A DNA stretch of 64,000 nucleotides from Neobacillus sp. YX16 (GCF_030123505.1 NZ_CP126115.1:4540001-4604000); one strand, 5' to 3'; shown: positions 15,451 to 24,251, counted from the first letter of the stretch. Notes: generated from the sequence alone by a model not told the origin. Numbers and translations: made by a program.

Positions 15451-16529
15451 TTTAGAAATAGATTACCATTGATACCTTTTTGTTGAATGACTATGTGAAA
15501 AAAAGAACTCATACCAGATGGCATAATCAAACTGCGAATAGCACGATTTCGTTTACTCACCTCTGAAAAAGGATTTGGATCATAATGGCTTTCTAACTCC
15601 TTTAATATTCCTGCTTTAAGTAAAAACTCATCCTGCCTAAGCTTTGAATAGAATAACAATTCTGCCTGCTGGCCCGTTTGAATTAGCCAATCAAAATGAA
15701 TGTGTGTTGTTATGTCCATCTCTCCAGGGTGCTCCAAAACATCATGAATCATTTGATGCTGATAATATCCCCTCAAACTTCCCATTATTCTTGAAGGATG
15801 CTTCCAGTCCTCCTTGGTATAACCATAATCTGCTGTTAAGACAAGCCCCCTCTTTAACACACGGGATATATCCTGCACCATCCCTTCCATTAACAAAGGG
15901 ACTTCTATTCGCTGCTTTTCCTTTAATACCAGATCGCTCTCCTCTAAAAAAGTATAGATAGCTGGATTAATTAAAGGAACCTTTTCCTCATATAAGCTCT
16001 CATTTTTCATTCCCACCATTACTTCATACAATTGATTGTTCTCTTGCTCAATTACATGAACAGGCATGGCATCAAATAATTCATTGGAAAAGACAATCCC
16101 TTCAAAAGGCTCTAGTTCATCAAGCCTGGTTACTTGGGTTACAATATGGGCAGGCTTTAATAATTCATTTTGCAAACTCAAATGATAAGGACTACTTTCT
16201 ACAATTATGTATTTTAATGGGGTTTTGATGGAATCCTCCCATTCCTGTAAGAAGGCATGAGCAAAACGGCCATTTCCTGCACCAATCTCACAAAAAATAG
16301 GTTCTAAATCATTTTCCTTACAAACATTTGCAAACCATTTTGCAATAATTCGCCCATAAATATCAGAAATATTACTTGTCGTTATAAAATCTCCCTGGCT
16401 GCCAATTTTTTGTTTACTTTTCATATAGTATCCTAATACAGGATGATAGAGGACTGCCTCAATGTACTCTGCATAAGATATTAAGTTTAGTTCTGAGTTT
16501 GAAATCAACCTCTTTAAATAGGTGAGCAT
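15447..16529 (-). CDS. SAM-dependent methyltransferase, MidA/NDUFAF7 family
   Basis: A 360-residue class I methyltransferase of the COG1565 (DUF185) family. The N-terminal block YAEYIEAVLYHPVLGYYMKS and QKIGSQGDFITTSNISDIYG is diagnostic. The SAM loop is FCEIGAGNGRFAHAF, followed by FSNELFDAMPVHV and LTADYGYT. Eukaryotic members methylate an arginine in a complex I subunit; the bacterial substrate is not known to me. Start ATG 16529 is preceded by GAAGGAAAAT. It is monocistronic between yqgY and yqgX. Confidence 0.88.
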   Translation of the reverse strand: MLTYLKRLISNSELNLISYAEYIEAVLYHPVLGYYMKSKQKIGSQGDFITTSNISDIYGRIIAKWFANVCKENDLEPIFCEIGAGNGRFAHAFLQEWEDSIKTPLKYIIVESSPYHLSLQNELLKPAHIVTQVTRLDELEPFEGIVFSNELFDAMPVHVIEQENNQLYEVMVGMKNESLYEEKVPLINPAIYTFLEESDLVLKEKQRIEVPLLMEGMVQDISRVLKRGLVLTADYGYTKEDWKHPSRIMGSLRGYYQHQMIHDVLEHPGEMDITTHIHFDWLIQTGQQAELLFYSKLRQDEFLLKAGILKELESHYDPNPFSEVSKRNRAIRSLIMPSGMSSFFHIVIQQKGINGNLFLN

Positions 16530-16555
16530 AATTTTCCTTCTTTCAGTTTACATCA

Positions 16556-16582
16556 TTGACATAGTGTTAACTTTGTTATATT
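16556..16582 (+). promoter_or_regulatory. Possible promoter of an unannotated transcript
   Basis: A perfect TTGACA at 16556-16561 is followed 15 bp later by TATATT (16577-16582). It points towards the terminator at 16641 with no gene between. It overlaps ATAGTGTTAACTTTGTTA, which nearly repeats a motif at 14296. Confidence 0.35.
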
Positions 16583-16640
16583 GTATTTTTAGTAGCTTAA
16601 CTATATCCCTCCCATTATTTATAATAGGACATCCCCCAGA

Positions 16641-16676
16641 AAAAACCCTTCTCCAACGAGAAGGGTTTTTTCTATT
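16641..16676. terminator. Strong intrinsic terminator downstream of yqgX
   Basis: A 13-bp stem AAAAACCCTTCTC/GAGAAGGGTTTTT with a CAAC loop. It terminates yqgX transcription on the minus strand and could also end a short plus-strand transcript. Confidence 0.88.
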
Positions 16677-16685
16677 GATACAATC

Positions 16686-16718
16686 GTCTAGCTCCAGCGC
16701 CTAGGCGCTTCCGCTTTT
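16686..16718 (+). repeat. Family B repeat, collapsed 33-bp form
   Basis: GTCTAGCTCCAGCGCC continues directly into TAGGCGCTTCCGCTTTT, making a palindromic core AGCGCCTAGGCGCT. These are the two ends of the longer family B copies at 27233 and 36485 with the middle missing. It lies at the 3' end of yqgX. A second 33-bp form at 50687 matches at 29 of 33 positions. Confidence 0.75.
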
Positions 16719-16722
16719 GATT

Positions 16723-17358
16723 TTAAAACCCATTTATATACGGATTACTATCCATCTCTTCTCCAATAGTGGTTATAGGTCCATGCCCCGATAAAACAGC
16801 TGTTTCTTCAGGTAAAAATAATAATTTTTCATGGATGCTCTTCATTAATTGTTTATGGTTACCCCCTGGAAGATCTGTTCGACCAATACTGCTCTTAAAT
16901 AGTGCATCCCCTGATACAACAAATCCCTCAGACTCAAAGTAATACGATACACTCCCAGGTGAATGTCCTGGAGTCTCAAAGATTGAGAACGTAAAATCAC
17001 CAATTGTTAAAGTTTCTTCTTTTTTCAAGATATTGTCAGCTTTTTTCATTTTCATTAACTCTTGCATTTGAAAAAACTTCGAGCCATTTAAAGCCGGATC
17101 TATCAGCCAATCTTCTTCCTCTTCATGAATGTAAACAGGAATCTTATAGTAGTCTCTTACCTCATCAACTGCACCAATATGGTCAAAATGTGCATGAGTT
17201 AAAAAAATAGCAATTGGCTTGAGTTCTCTCTTCATTAGCCACTTAATTAGCTTTTTCCCTTCACTGCCTGGATCAAAGATTAAACAGGATTTATCAGGAC
17301 TTTCCACTATGTAACAATTTGTTTGTAATACCCCTAGAGGGATTTGAGACCATTTCAT
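16723..17358 (-). CDS. yqgX: MBL-fold metallo-hydrolase YqgX (glyoxalase II-like)
   Basis: A 211-residue metallo-beta-lactamase-fold hydrolase. The metal-binding motif is FLTHAHFDHIGAV, further ligands are in TPGHSPGSVSYY, SGDALFKSSIGRTD and LSGHGPITTIGEE. This subfamily is glyoxalase II-like; the true substrate in bacilli, which lack glutathione, is uncertain. Of three possible ATGs I choose 17358 (MKWSQIPLGV), which is 11 nt from GGAGG and gives the length of B. subtilis YqgX. It stands in the same yqgW-yqgX-yqgY order as there. Confidence 0.92.
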   Translation of the reverse strand: MKWSQIPLGVLQTNCYIVESPDKSCLIFDPGSEGKKLIKWLMKRELKPIAIFLTHAHFDHIGAVDEVRDYYKIPVYIHEEEEDWLIDPALNGSKFFQMQELMKMKKADNILKKEETLTIGDFTFSIFETPGHSPGSVSYYFESEGFVVSGDALFKSSIGRTDLPGGNHKQLMKSIHEKLLFLPEETAVLSGHGPITTIGEEMDSNPYINGF

Positions 17359-17553
17359 TTCTTTCATTACCTCCAACTATTTTTGCATTACTATTATTTT
17401 ACACTATGTAAGCTGCATTGCTAACATTTTTAGCCCTCGACAAATGATAAAAAAGAATATAAAATAAGAATCGAATGTATATAATATTCTTACATAACTA
17501 TTTTAGAGAGTTGGGCTAAGTCCAAGTATTATCTAATAAAGGGGGCTTTATTA

Positions 17554-17730
17554 ATGGGAGTAGTTATTATTTTTGCTTTGGTTGCCTTACTTGCTGCTTA
17601 TGGTGCATTCACTGCCCTAAAAAATAAAAATTTCTTAGGGGCATTTTGGGCCGTAGCAACATTGGCTGTTTTTGGCTGGTTTGCAATCATGACCGTTATT
17701 GAAAGTGGTTTTCCTACTGGAACACATTAA
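17554..17730 (+). CDS. yqgW: DUF2759 family small membrane protein YqgW
   Basis: A 58-residue open frame, ATG 17554 to TAA 17730, translating to MGVVIIFALVALLAAYGAF followed by TALKNKNFLGAFWAVATLAV and ending FPTGTH. Two hydrophobic helices flank a short basic loop. I recognise it as the DUF2759/YqgW family by sequence and by position between yqgU and yqgX. AAAGGGGG lies 9 bases before the start, and an intrinsic terminator follows. A TATAAT at 17480-17485 is a plausible -10. No function is known to me. Confidence 0.85.
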   Translation: MGVVIIFALVALLAAYGAFTALKNKNFLGAFWAVATLAVFGWFAIMTVIESGFPTGTH

Positions 17731-17744
17731 GCTCAATAAAATTG

Positions 17745-17773
17745 AAAGACTGCCAAACGGCAGTCTTTTTATT
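17745..17773. terminator. Bidirectional terminator, yqgW / yqgU
   Basis: A 10-bp stem AAAGACTGCC/GGCAGTCTTT with an AAAC loop is followed by TTATTTATC on the plus strand. Confidence 0.9.
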
Positions 17774-18911
17774 TATCTACGAGCTCAGATATTTCTTTTG
17801 TTTTTAAATGAATGATTTTTTCAAAACGATTTCCATACAGTGCAGCTTCCCCAGAAGGTGAAAGCTGAATTGGTTCATTCTTCATTCCTTGCAAAATCAT
17901 ATTGCTGATGCCCTTATTAATATCATAGCTTATAAGCTCAAAGCCTTCACTGTAAGCATCGGCTTCTGCACTTTTTAAAGGCTTTAAGGTAATGAATTTC
18001 CCTTTACTTTCATTAAAGTCATGGTAAGGAACTAACCAGCCTGAGAACATTGTCAAATGAGGGATAGAAAAAGAATAAAGCTCCTTTTTATCCTTATTAT
18101 AAAAACCATAAGATGCCTGTAATTGCTCCTCATCCCTAGCGGTAACAGTCATTAGAATATTATGATAGGTTGAGAATTGAAGTACATCATTGAATAGTAC
18201 TTCCTCACCTTCAGCTCCTATTTTCTTCGACATGAGTGGCGCAAAAAGTGAAGGGCTGGTTTCATCCCAGTTCAGATAGGCAATTTCATCTTTTCCTACC
18301 CACTTAATAAATGGTTGAGGAATTGATAATTCAGTTGTTTTACTTTGTTCAATATTAAGCAGCAGCATTTGATATGTCCAATCTTCTTTAAAAGCAGAGA
18401 TTAGAATCTCCGATTCATTAAATGGGTTCCATTCAAAGGCTAATTCATACGAAGGGAAAGATTGCTTCATTAACTCAGAGCCCTCAGAAGACAGTATGAT
18501 AACTTGTCCTTCATAGGTGGAAGGAGAAGTTTGTATTAGTATATAATTTTTTGATGGGCTAACCTGTAAGGTGACGATTGGGAACTCACTCTTATATAGT
18601 AATTCACTTTTACCAGTTAAAAGATTATAAAAATATACTGATGATGATTGCTCAAGGTTAGTAATGTAGAGTAACTGATGGTCAGAAAACCAGCTCCCTA
18701 CTTTATAGAATTCACCTTCAGGTATTTTAATTGGGAGTTTCCAAGCTGCTACTGGCTGTGAGGGTTTGTTATTATCCTTGTCAATTTCTTTAGAAGGGCT
18801 GGGTTTGGCATCTTGTTGATGTGTACAAGCACTAAAAAAGGAGGTGAAAATGAGCAAAAACATGATTTGAAACATATATTTAATATTTATTTTCCTTTTG
18901 TATAAACTCAT
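17769..18911 (-). CDS. yqgU: YqgU-like lipoprotein with beta-propeller-like repeats
   Basis: About 380 residues. With the start at ATG 18911 (ribosome site GGAGGGAGGGG) the protein has a basic N terminus, a hydrophobic stretch and a lipobox ending FFSAC (C29), then a low-complexity linker with Lys/Asp/Pro/Ser. The mature part has recurring strand blocks such as KSELLYKSEFPIVTLQVSPS and SEGSELMKQSFPSYELAFEW, consistent with a WD40/beta-propeller fold. It is probably anchored outside the membrane. Function unknown. It sits downstream of yqgT as in B. subtilis. Confidence 0.8.
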   Translation of the reverse strand: MSLYKRKINIKYMFQIMFLLIFTSFFSACTHQQDAKPSPSKEIDKDNNKPSQPVAAWKLPIKIPEGEFYKVGSWFSDHQLLYITNLEQSSSVYFYNLLTGKSELLYKSEFPIVTLQVSPSKNYILIQTSPSTYEGQVIILSSEGSELMKQSFPSYELAFEWNPFNESEILISAFKEDWTYQMLLLNIEQSKTTELSIPQPFIKWVGKDEIAYLNWDETSPSLFAPLMSKKIGAEGEEVLFNDVLQFSTYHNILMTVTARDEEQLQASYGFYNKDKKELYSFSIPHLTMFSGWLVPYHDFNESKGKFITLKPLKSAEADAYSEGFELISYDINKGISNMILQGMKNEPIQLSPSGEAALYGNRFEKIIHLKTKEISELVDK

Positions 18912-19004
18912 TTTTCCCCTCCCTCCTATTTTCTCCTTAATGATTAGTACGTTTTCATTACAAAAATGTTTCAATAATAACAGAATTATTTAAAAAAATA
19001 AGAA

Positions 19005-19030
19005 AAAAGTCGCATGCATACGACTTTTCT
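19005..19030 (-). terminator. Terminator downstream of yqgT
   Basis: The stem AAAAGTCG/CGACTTTT encloses an 8-nt loop (CATGCATA); the minus strand continues TTCTTATTTTTTT. It stands between the yqgT stop and the yqgU start. Confidence 0.75.
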
Positions 19031-19105
19031 TCTATTCACAAATAACCAGCACAATAGTTTATTCTAATGTCATTGAAATCATTTTACAAGTCAAGGAAGT
19101 ACTAT

Positions 19106-20293
19106 TTACAAATAAAGTGAGGCTAGAAATATACCCTCAACTTTTTGGAGAATGTCATTAAATTGAGATAAGGGCAATGGATTTATTCCCCTTCCGAGTT
19201 CTAAAGTAAAACCTGGGCGTTTAAATTCTTGTATATACCAGTCCTTGAATCCCGCATGACTATCGACATTTCGTATCGCCTTGTAACCACTTACTCGTTC
19301 GAATTCCTTTGCCAGGACTTCTGATTCAGGAGGTTCGAAGCCTTCATATCCCCAATAGAACTCTTCACCTTGAGTATGAAAGGCTAGTATTCTGTCGTAA
19401 TTATTTTTTTTCATTAAATCAGCCATAGTAACTGCTTCAGGTTCTGATAAAGAAGACTTGCCTGGATAATCTCTTGGTGCGGGAGACTTAGGTTCCTTCC
19501 TCTCCTGCTCAATCTCCCAATTCGCCGGAAACTGGTTGTTTAAGTCTACCCCTCTTATATTTGCCTTCCAATGAACAAATTCATTACTGCCTTCATTGAT
19601 ATTCACCACTTCATCCCAACGGCTTATTGGTGGACCATTTAATACTAGGTCTACCCCGTCTGGATTTACCATTGGTACAATTGATAATTCCGTTTCATTA
19701 TATAAATTTATTGTATTAATGCCTCTTAATGCAGTTCGATTTGTTAATGAAATGAGGTATTGATTCATTAGGGTCATTAATACCATCGTTGTAATCCATT
19801 CGTTTGCATGAAAAGAGGCGTTCATATGAACCTTTTTCAACCCTTTTCCAATTCTAATTTCTTGAATGGGATTCCCTAAAACACTAGTCCCTATAGTCTC
19901 AACATTAATAAATGGATAAAACTTTTTAAGAGTTTTTATTTGTTTCACTAATATCCCTGAACCAAATGGTAATTTTGAACTAACATTTTGCTTTGCAATT
20001 CGTTCTGGCAGATAAAGGATTTCACCTGGTATTAAGCGATTGGGATCTTTCATTTGGTTGAGAATCATGACAGCGTCAATCTGTAGATTATTTTCATTTC
20101 CAATTTTCCACAAAGTATCGTCTTCTTTTATTGTGTACGGAACAGAAACGTAGCCTGGAATAACTATTTTTGTACCAGATTTCAAACTGGTTGGGTTTAC
20201 CTTCTCGTTTGAATCGGTAATAAGTTCAAGCGGGACCATAAATAATCGACCATAATACGAAAAGGAATCACCTTCACGGACTCGAACTTCCAT
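19106..20293 (-). CDS. yqgT: Gamma-D-glutamyl-L-diamino acid endopeptidase YqgT (M14, LysM)
   Basis: A 395-residue cell-wall peptidase that cuts the gamma-D-Glu-diaminopimelate bond of muropeptides. Two LysM wall-binding modules lie at the N terminus (about 1-45, REGDSFSYYGRLFMVP; about 50-95, YTIKEDDTLWKIGNENNLQI). The M14 zinc-carboxypeptidase domain follows, with ligands in FHANEWITT, the substrate block NPDGVDLV, a third ligand in LAFHTQGEEFYWG and the catalytic Glu in FTLELGRG. The ATG at 20293 follows GGAAGGAGGGAG; the longer frame to 20353 has no support. No classical signal peptide is evident, as for B. subtilis YqgT. Confidence 0.92.
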   Translation of the reverse strand: MEVRVREGDSFSYYGRLFMVPLELITDSNEKVNPTSLKSGTKIVIPGYVSVPYTIKEDDTLWKIGNENNLQIDAVMILNQMKDPNRLIPGEILYLPERIAKQNVSSKLPFGSGILVKQIKTLKKFYPFINVETIGTSVLGNPIQEIRIGKGLKKVHMNASFHANEWITTMVLMTLMNQYLISLTNRTALRGINTINLYNETELSIVPMVNPDGVDLVLNGPPISRWDEVVNINEGSNEFVHWKANIRGVDLNNQFPANWEIEQERKEPKSPAPRDYPGKSSLSEPEAVTMADLMKKNNYDRILAFHTQGEEFYWGYEGFEPPESEVLAKEFERVSGYKAIRNVDSHAGFKDWYIQEFKRPGFTLELGRGINPLPLSQFNDILQKVEGIFLASLYL

Positions 20294-20359
20294 ATTTTTC
20301 TCCCTCCTTCCATCATAAAAATAATATGACGAACGACAGGAGAAAATGAGCACAACAAA

Positions 20360-20384
20360 AAACCTGCTAAAAAATGCAGGTTTA
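20360..20384 (-). terminator. Terminator after glcK
   Basis: The minus-strand stem AAACCTGC/GCAGGTTT has an 8-nt loop and is followed by TTTGTTGTG. Confidence 0.8.
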
Positions 20385-20393
20385 GGTTGTTCT

Positions 20394-21371
20394 TTATAAT
20401 TCTAGTTTATTTTTTATAAGCCAAGCCGCACCAATTGCTCCCGCATCATTACCTAATGTTGCCAGTGAAAGAGTTGTAGAATCTCTAACTGATGAGAAAG
20501 CAAACATAGAGAAGTTTACCTTTACTGCGTCTAATAAAACATCCCCTGCACGAGATACACCACCGCCAAGTACAATGGTTTCCGGATTCAGTGTATTAGC
20601 AATATTTGCAAGAACAAATCCTAAATGAAAGGCAACTTCATCGACTATGTTTTTAGCCAGTTCATCACCATTACGAGCGCTATCAAAAACATCCTTCGCT
20701 GTAACTTTCCCATTTTCAGAAAGTAAAATGGCCAGCTGTCCCTTTGCTTTAGCTTTTGAAAGTTCAATTTCAGCCAGACGAACAATGCCCGTTGCGGAAG
20801 CAATTGTTTCCAAACAGCCAGTCTTTCCACAGTTACAAGGCGCTCCTCCAAAAGGGATAGACGTGATATGACCAATTTCTCCAGCTGCACCGTTAATACC
20901 TCGTACGATATCACCATTAGCAATAACTCCGCCGCCTACACCCGTTCCAAGTGTCACACACACTAAATCACTGGCACCCTTACCAGCACCATTCCACATT
21001 TCCCCCAACGCTGCACAATTAGCATCGTTTTCGATAACAACCGGCAAGGCTGTTAGTGAATGCAAACTTTCTTGTAAAGGAAAGTTATCCTTCCATCCAA
21101 GATTAACAACATTTAAAACAACACCAGTTTCATAATCTATAGGTCCTGGTGCTCCCATACCAATTCCAATTAATTTGGACTTTTGTACATTTATATCTGC
21201 TAATTTTTGATTGATTGCATTCGCAATATTACTCGTAATATTTTGACCTTCATTAGAGTTATCAGTAGGAATTTCCCACTTATGAAGGATTTCTCCGTTC
21301 AAGTTAATAAAAGCTATTTTTGTAGTGGTCCCACCCAGGTCAACACCAACAATCCATTTTTCCGTCACCAT
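20394..21371 (-). CDS. glcK: Glucokinase, ROK family
   Basis: Phosphorylates glucose with ATP. The N-terminal phosphate motif is GVDLGGTTTKIAF, the ROK signature is GEIGHITSIPFGGAPCNCGK with the zinc-binding CNCGKTGCLE and upstream catalytic IENDANCAALGE. The length of about 325 residues is normal. AGGTG precedes ATG 21371; a GTG three codons later is an alternative. It follows yqgQ by six bases, and both are read from the promoter at 21631, the same pairing as in B. subtilis. Confidence 0.95.
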   Translation of the reverse strand: MVTEKWIVGVDLGGTTTKIAFINLNGEILHKWEIPTDNSNEGQNITSNIANAINQKLADINVQKSKLIGIGMGAPGPIDYETGVVLNVVNLGWKDNFPLQESLHSLTALPVVIENDANCAALGEMWNGAGKGASDLVCVTLGTGVGGGVIANGDIVRGINGAAGEIGHITSIPFGGAPCNCGKTGCLETIASATGIVRLAEIELSKAKAKGQLAILLSENGKVTAKDVFDSARNGDELAKNIVDEVAFHLGFVLANIANTLNPETIVLGGGVSRAGDVLLDAVKVNFSMFAFSSVRDSTTLSLATLGNDAGAIGAAWLIKNKLEL

Positions 21372-21377
21372 AATCAC

Positions 21378-21587
21378 CTATCTTTTTTCTTCTTTTTCTT
21401 TTAAAAATCTAATTTCATGTCTTAAAATTAACAGTGCAGTCGAGTATTCTTTCGGTTCAATTAACTGAGCTTGATACAAATCTTTTAATTCTGACTCCAT
21501 TAATTCTAGGTCTGCGATTCGATCTCCAATATAAATAATTGTTCCATATTGTTTTAAAAATTGTTGAATATCATAAATTGACTTCAT
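21378..21587 (-). CDS. yqgQ: YqgQ family protein (DUF910)
   Basis: A 69-residue helical protein with the family features YDIQQFLKQYGTIIYIGDR and DLYQAQLIEPKEYSTALLIL. It is the invariable upstream partner of glcK in bacilli, with only a few bases between them. The B. subtilis protein forms a small helical bundle suggested to bind nucleic acid; its role is not settled. Start ATG follows AGAGGGCT. Confidence 0.9.
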   Translation of the reverse strand: MKSIYDIQQFLKQYGTIIYIGDRIADLELMESELKDLYQAQLIEPKEYSTALLILRHEIRFLKEKEEKR

Positions 21588-21630
21588 TTTTTAGCCCTCT
21601 TACATAAGGAATGAGAAACATTACATGTAA

Positions 21631-21659
21631 AGTATACCTTAAGCCCATACCACCCTCAA
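21631..21659 (-). promoter_or_regulatory. Sigma-A promoter for yqgQ-glcK
   Basis: On the minus strand TTGAGG (21654-21659), a 17-bp spacer and TATACT (21631-21636) lie about 44 bp before the yqgQ start. Confidence 0.65.
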
Positions 21660-21771
21660 GCAGTTCTTGCTAAGAAATGCAAGAATCTGGCATGTCCAGT
21701 CAATTGATTCCATATAACTTTAATATAGCTGCTATTAATCTTTCAATAGTAAAAAAGAAGGATGGGATTAG

Positions 21772-22599
21772 ATGAAAAAAAACTATTTGATGCTAGGAGT
21801 ATTTATCATTGTTATTCTAGCTTTTACAATACATCAGTATAAAAATCCGAAAATACAGGAGAGTATCACCTACTTTCCGATTGATCCCAATGTAAGCTTT
21901 AAAACAGCACAGACCATCCTTACATTGATGAATAATCCAGCAAATACAATTTTATGGAAGGAACATTCCACTTTGGATCGTAAAGCATACTTAAGGCAGG
22001 ATGCTGCTTTGCTGTATGCCAACGGACGTCTTATTGATCAACTTTGGAACTGGAAGCAGAATACTGCAGTAATTGAACAGGAAAAAAGAATGACATTGGA
22101 CAAAAATGTTCTATTACAAGCCATTACCTTTCACCATGCAGAGCTCCATGAAAATGAAAATAAAATTTTCAGTTCTCAAGCCATGTCTGCGGACCAAACT
22201 TTCTTCCTTACAGCTCATGCTGATAATGTAAAGAAACAGTTGGAACAGCAGATAGAAACAATGCTGCAGCTCAGTTGGAACAAAGGTTTACGTCATTTTT
22301 CTATTAATTTGAGTAACTACCAAGCATATCCCCTCAGCGAGTTTAATGAACTGGCCAAGGACTCCTTACCGGGTTTTACAAAACCAGAAACCGCTAAAAT
22401 TGTAGGAAACCTTTGGGAGGGCTTGTATAAAAATTATATCCTTGGAATAAAAAAAGCAGAGGGTGCCATTGAAAGTCCCAAAGGCAGTACCCTTCCGCTT
22501 ATTTTAATCGCAACCGACAAATCACATTTATTAGTATTAACAGAGACCGCTTTAGGTGAACCTATTCTTCTCCGTCAGATGATGGCTGTAAACGATTAA
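21772..22599 (+). CDS. Hypothetical membrane-anchored protein
   Basis: A 275-residue protein that I do not recognise. It has one N-terminal membrane anchor (YLMLGVFIIVILAFTIH) and no lipobox. The rest appears extracytoplasmic and mixed alpha/beta, with helix-rich parts such as DNVKKQLEQQIETMLQLSW. It ends in EPILLRQMMAVND. The start has AAGGATGGGATTAG upstream. It is convergent with yqgP and overlaps its 3' end by 38 bp. It sits where B. subtilis has nothing between yqgQ and yqgP. Codon use looks like its neighbours, so recent transfer is not obvious. Confidence 0.7.
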   Translation: MKKNYLMLGVFIIVILAFTIHQYKNPKIQESITYFPIDPNVSFKTAQTILTLMNNPANTILWKEHSTLDRKAYLRQDAALLYANGRLIDQLWNWKQNTAVIEQEKRMTLDKNVLLQAITFHHAELHENENKIFSSQAMSADQTFFLTAHADNVKKQLEQQIETMLQLSWNKGLRHFSINLSNYQAYPLSEFNELAKDSLPGFTKPETAKIVGNLWEGLYKNYILGIKKAEGAIESPKGSTLPLILIATDKSHLLVLTETALGEPILLRQMMAVND

Positions 22600-24133
22600 G
22601 TTCCTGAACCAAGTCAGAATATTCCTGTTGTCTTGGTTTTAATTCTGACGCCTTTTCAGCATTGTTTTTTGCCTCATTTAGGTCGTTTTCCTCTAAATGG
22701 AGTAAGGCTAAATTATAGTAGGCTTCAGGTAAATCAGGGTCTAATTGTATGACATTGAGCAGATGAGATTTAGCATCATCGAGTTTGTTCAATTTTATTT
22801 CTACAAAAGATAAGGCAAAATATACTTCTAGAGATGGTTTACCAGCGTCCTTTACGTATTTCGTTAATACGTCATATGCTTGTTCATAGTTCTCTTGTTT
22901 AATATTTTCTTGGGCTAACATCATAGTAGAGCTTTCATTTCCACTTGTTTTCGAATGTTGAAAACCATACACTAAGGACCCATATATGATAGAGGCTGAT
23001 AGTAACAAAAATAGTATCTGTAAAAATGGCTTTTTCTTCTTAGGGAAGTGGAGGATTCCAGCTGCAAGGAAACCACCAGCCAAACCTCCTAAATGTCCGG
23101 CATTATCTACGATGGATACGGTGAATCCAAATATTAAATTAAAGACCAGTACTGTAATGACACTAGTACCCATTGTCCGAAAAAAAAGCTTTGGATACAT
23201 GAGTGCAAAATAAAGCAATGCCCCAAAACAGCCGAAGATTGCTCCACTTGCTCCTGCTGAAATATTTGGGCTAAATATAAAACTGGCAATAACCCCTGAT
23301 ATACCCGCAAAAAGATAGATAAATATAAATCGGGTATTCCCAAAGATTTTTTCCACTGCCGGGCCTAAAAAGTATAAAGCCAAGGTATTCATTGCTAAAT
23401 GTAAAAAACCGATATGAAGGAAAATAGGCGTTATGAATCTCCACCATTCTCCCTCGTAAATATAAGGGTTAAATTTGGCCCCATATTTAATCAGAGTAGA
23501 GGTATTCGTGCTTCCCCCTTGAAGCTCTAATAATAAGAAAACGGCAACCTGGATAATCATAAAAAGGTATGTAAAAAATGGTTTACCATTCGAGAATATT
23601 TCTTTTTCTTTTTTAGACATTTGAAGTGCAGAATCTAATGCTGCTTTCTTTTGGACCATAACATCCTGGTCTGAGTACTCACCATGTATTGGGAAAGAGA
23701 TTTCTCTTTCCAGTCTTTCTGATAATACTTTAAATCCTGATTCGTATTGGCTGCCCGTTAATAATACGGAACTTACACTCGTTTTATTTGCCTGGGGAGC
23801 GATAAATTGACTTTGCAGGCGATATTCATAGTCATCAACCGGAGGAAATTGACTAATATAGATATTCACAACTGAAAGCTCGCTACGCCCGATTTGTTTC
23901 CGTATCTGTTCGCCATTTGAGGCTGTAAATTCTATGTCTCTTTGCAACGAGTTGCTCCAGTCTAAATCAATACGCACCAATCGAAGTATTGGCGCCTTTT
24001 TATTTTCGAGTTTTTCCAGCCATAATTCTTTTTGATTTTCAAATAATTGAATAATTCGGTAGCCTTGCTCCGAAATAAAGAAATTTGCCAATCTCCAAAA
24101 GACATAATCCTCTTTATAATTCAATACCCCCAC
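22562..24133 (-). CDS. yqgP: Rhomboid intramembrane serine protease YqgP (GluP) with TPR tail
   Basis: A 523-residue protein in three parts. An N-terminal cytoplasmic domain covers about residues 1-180. The rhomboid core (about 185-385) has the catalytic dyad S296 in AGASGAIFG and H348 in DNAGHLGG, plus FLHIGFLHLAMN. A C-terminal TPR region (about 400-510) has repeats such as LPEAYYNLALLHLEENDLNEA. In B. subtilis YqgP cleaves the MgtE transporter with FtsH under metal stress and affects division and glucose export; this is from memory. Catalytic residues are all present, so it should be active. Confidence 0.95.
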   Translation of the reverse strand: MGVLNYKEDYVFWRLANFFISEQGYRIIQLFENQKELWLEKLENKKAPILRLVRIDLDWSNSLQRDIEFTASNGEQIRKQIGRSELSVVNIYISQFPPVDDYEYRLQSQFIAPQANKTSVSSVLLTGSQYESGFKVLSERLEREISFPIHGEYSDQDVMVQKKAALDSALQMSKKEKEIFSNGKPFFTYLFMIIQVAVFLLLELQGGSTNTSTLIKYGAKFNPYIYEGEWWRFITPIFLHIGFLHLAMNTLALYFLGPAVEKIFGNTRFIFIYLFAGISGVIASFIFSPNISAGASGAIFGCFGALLYFALMYPKLFFRTMGTSVITVLVFNLIFGFTVSIVDNAGHLGGLAGGFLAAGILHFPKKKKPFLQILFLLLSASIIYGSLVYGFQHSKTSGNESSTMMLAQENIKQENYEQAYDVLTKYVKDAGKPSLEVYFALSFVEIKLNKLDDAKSHLLNVIQLDPDLPEAYYNLALLHLEENDLNEAKNNAEKASELKPRQQEYSDLVQELNRLQPSSDGEE

Positions 24134-24251
24134 TACTTTCTATATAAGACTGTATTTTTATCTTTTTTTCACTAATTTATTTTATTATAAACGAAAAACA
24201 AGCTTAATAATGACTAAACAAGATGATAAGGAAGGCATTTTTTCAACAAAA

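Noticed and set aside
16522..16704. 60-residue plus-strand frame in the MidA-yqgX gap
   Set aside because: It runs through a terminator hairpin and a family B repeat and has no ribosome site; a small RNA is more likely than a protein.
23134..23343. Minus-strand alternate frame inside yqgP
   Set aside because: Out-of-frame shadow of the rhomboid core; the catalytic frame is unambiguous.
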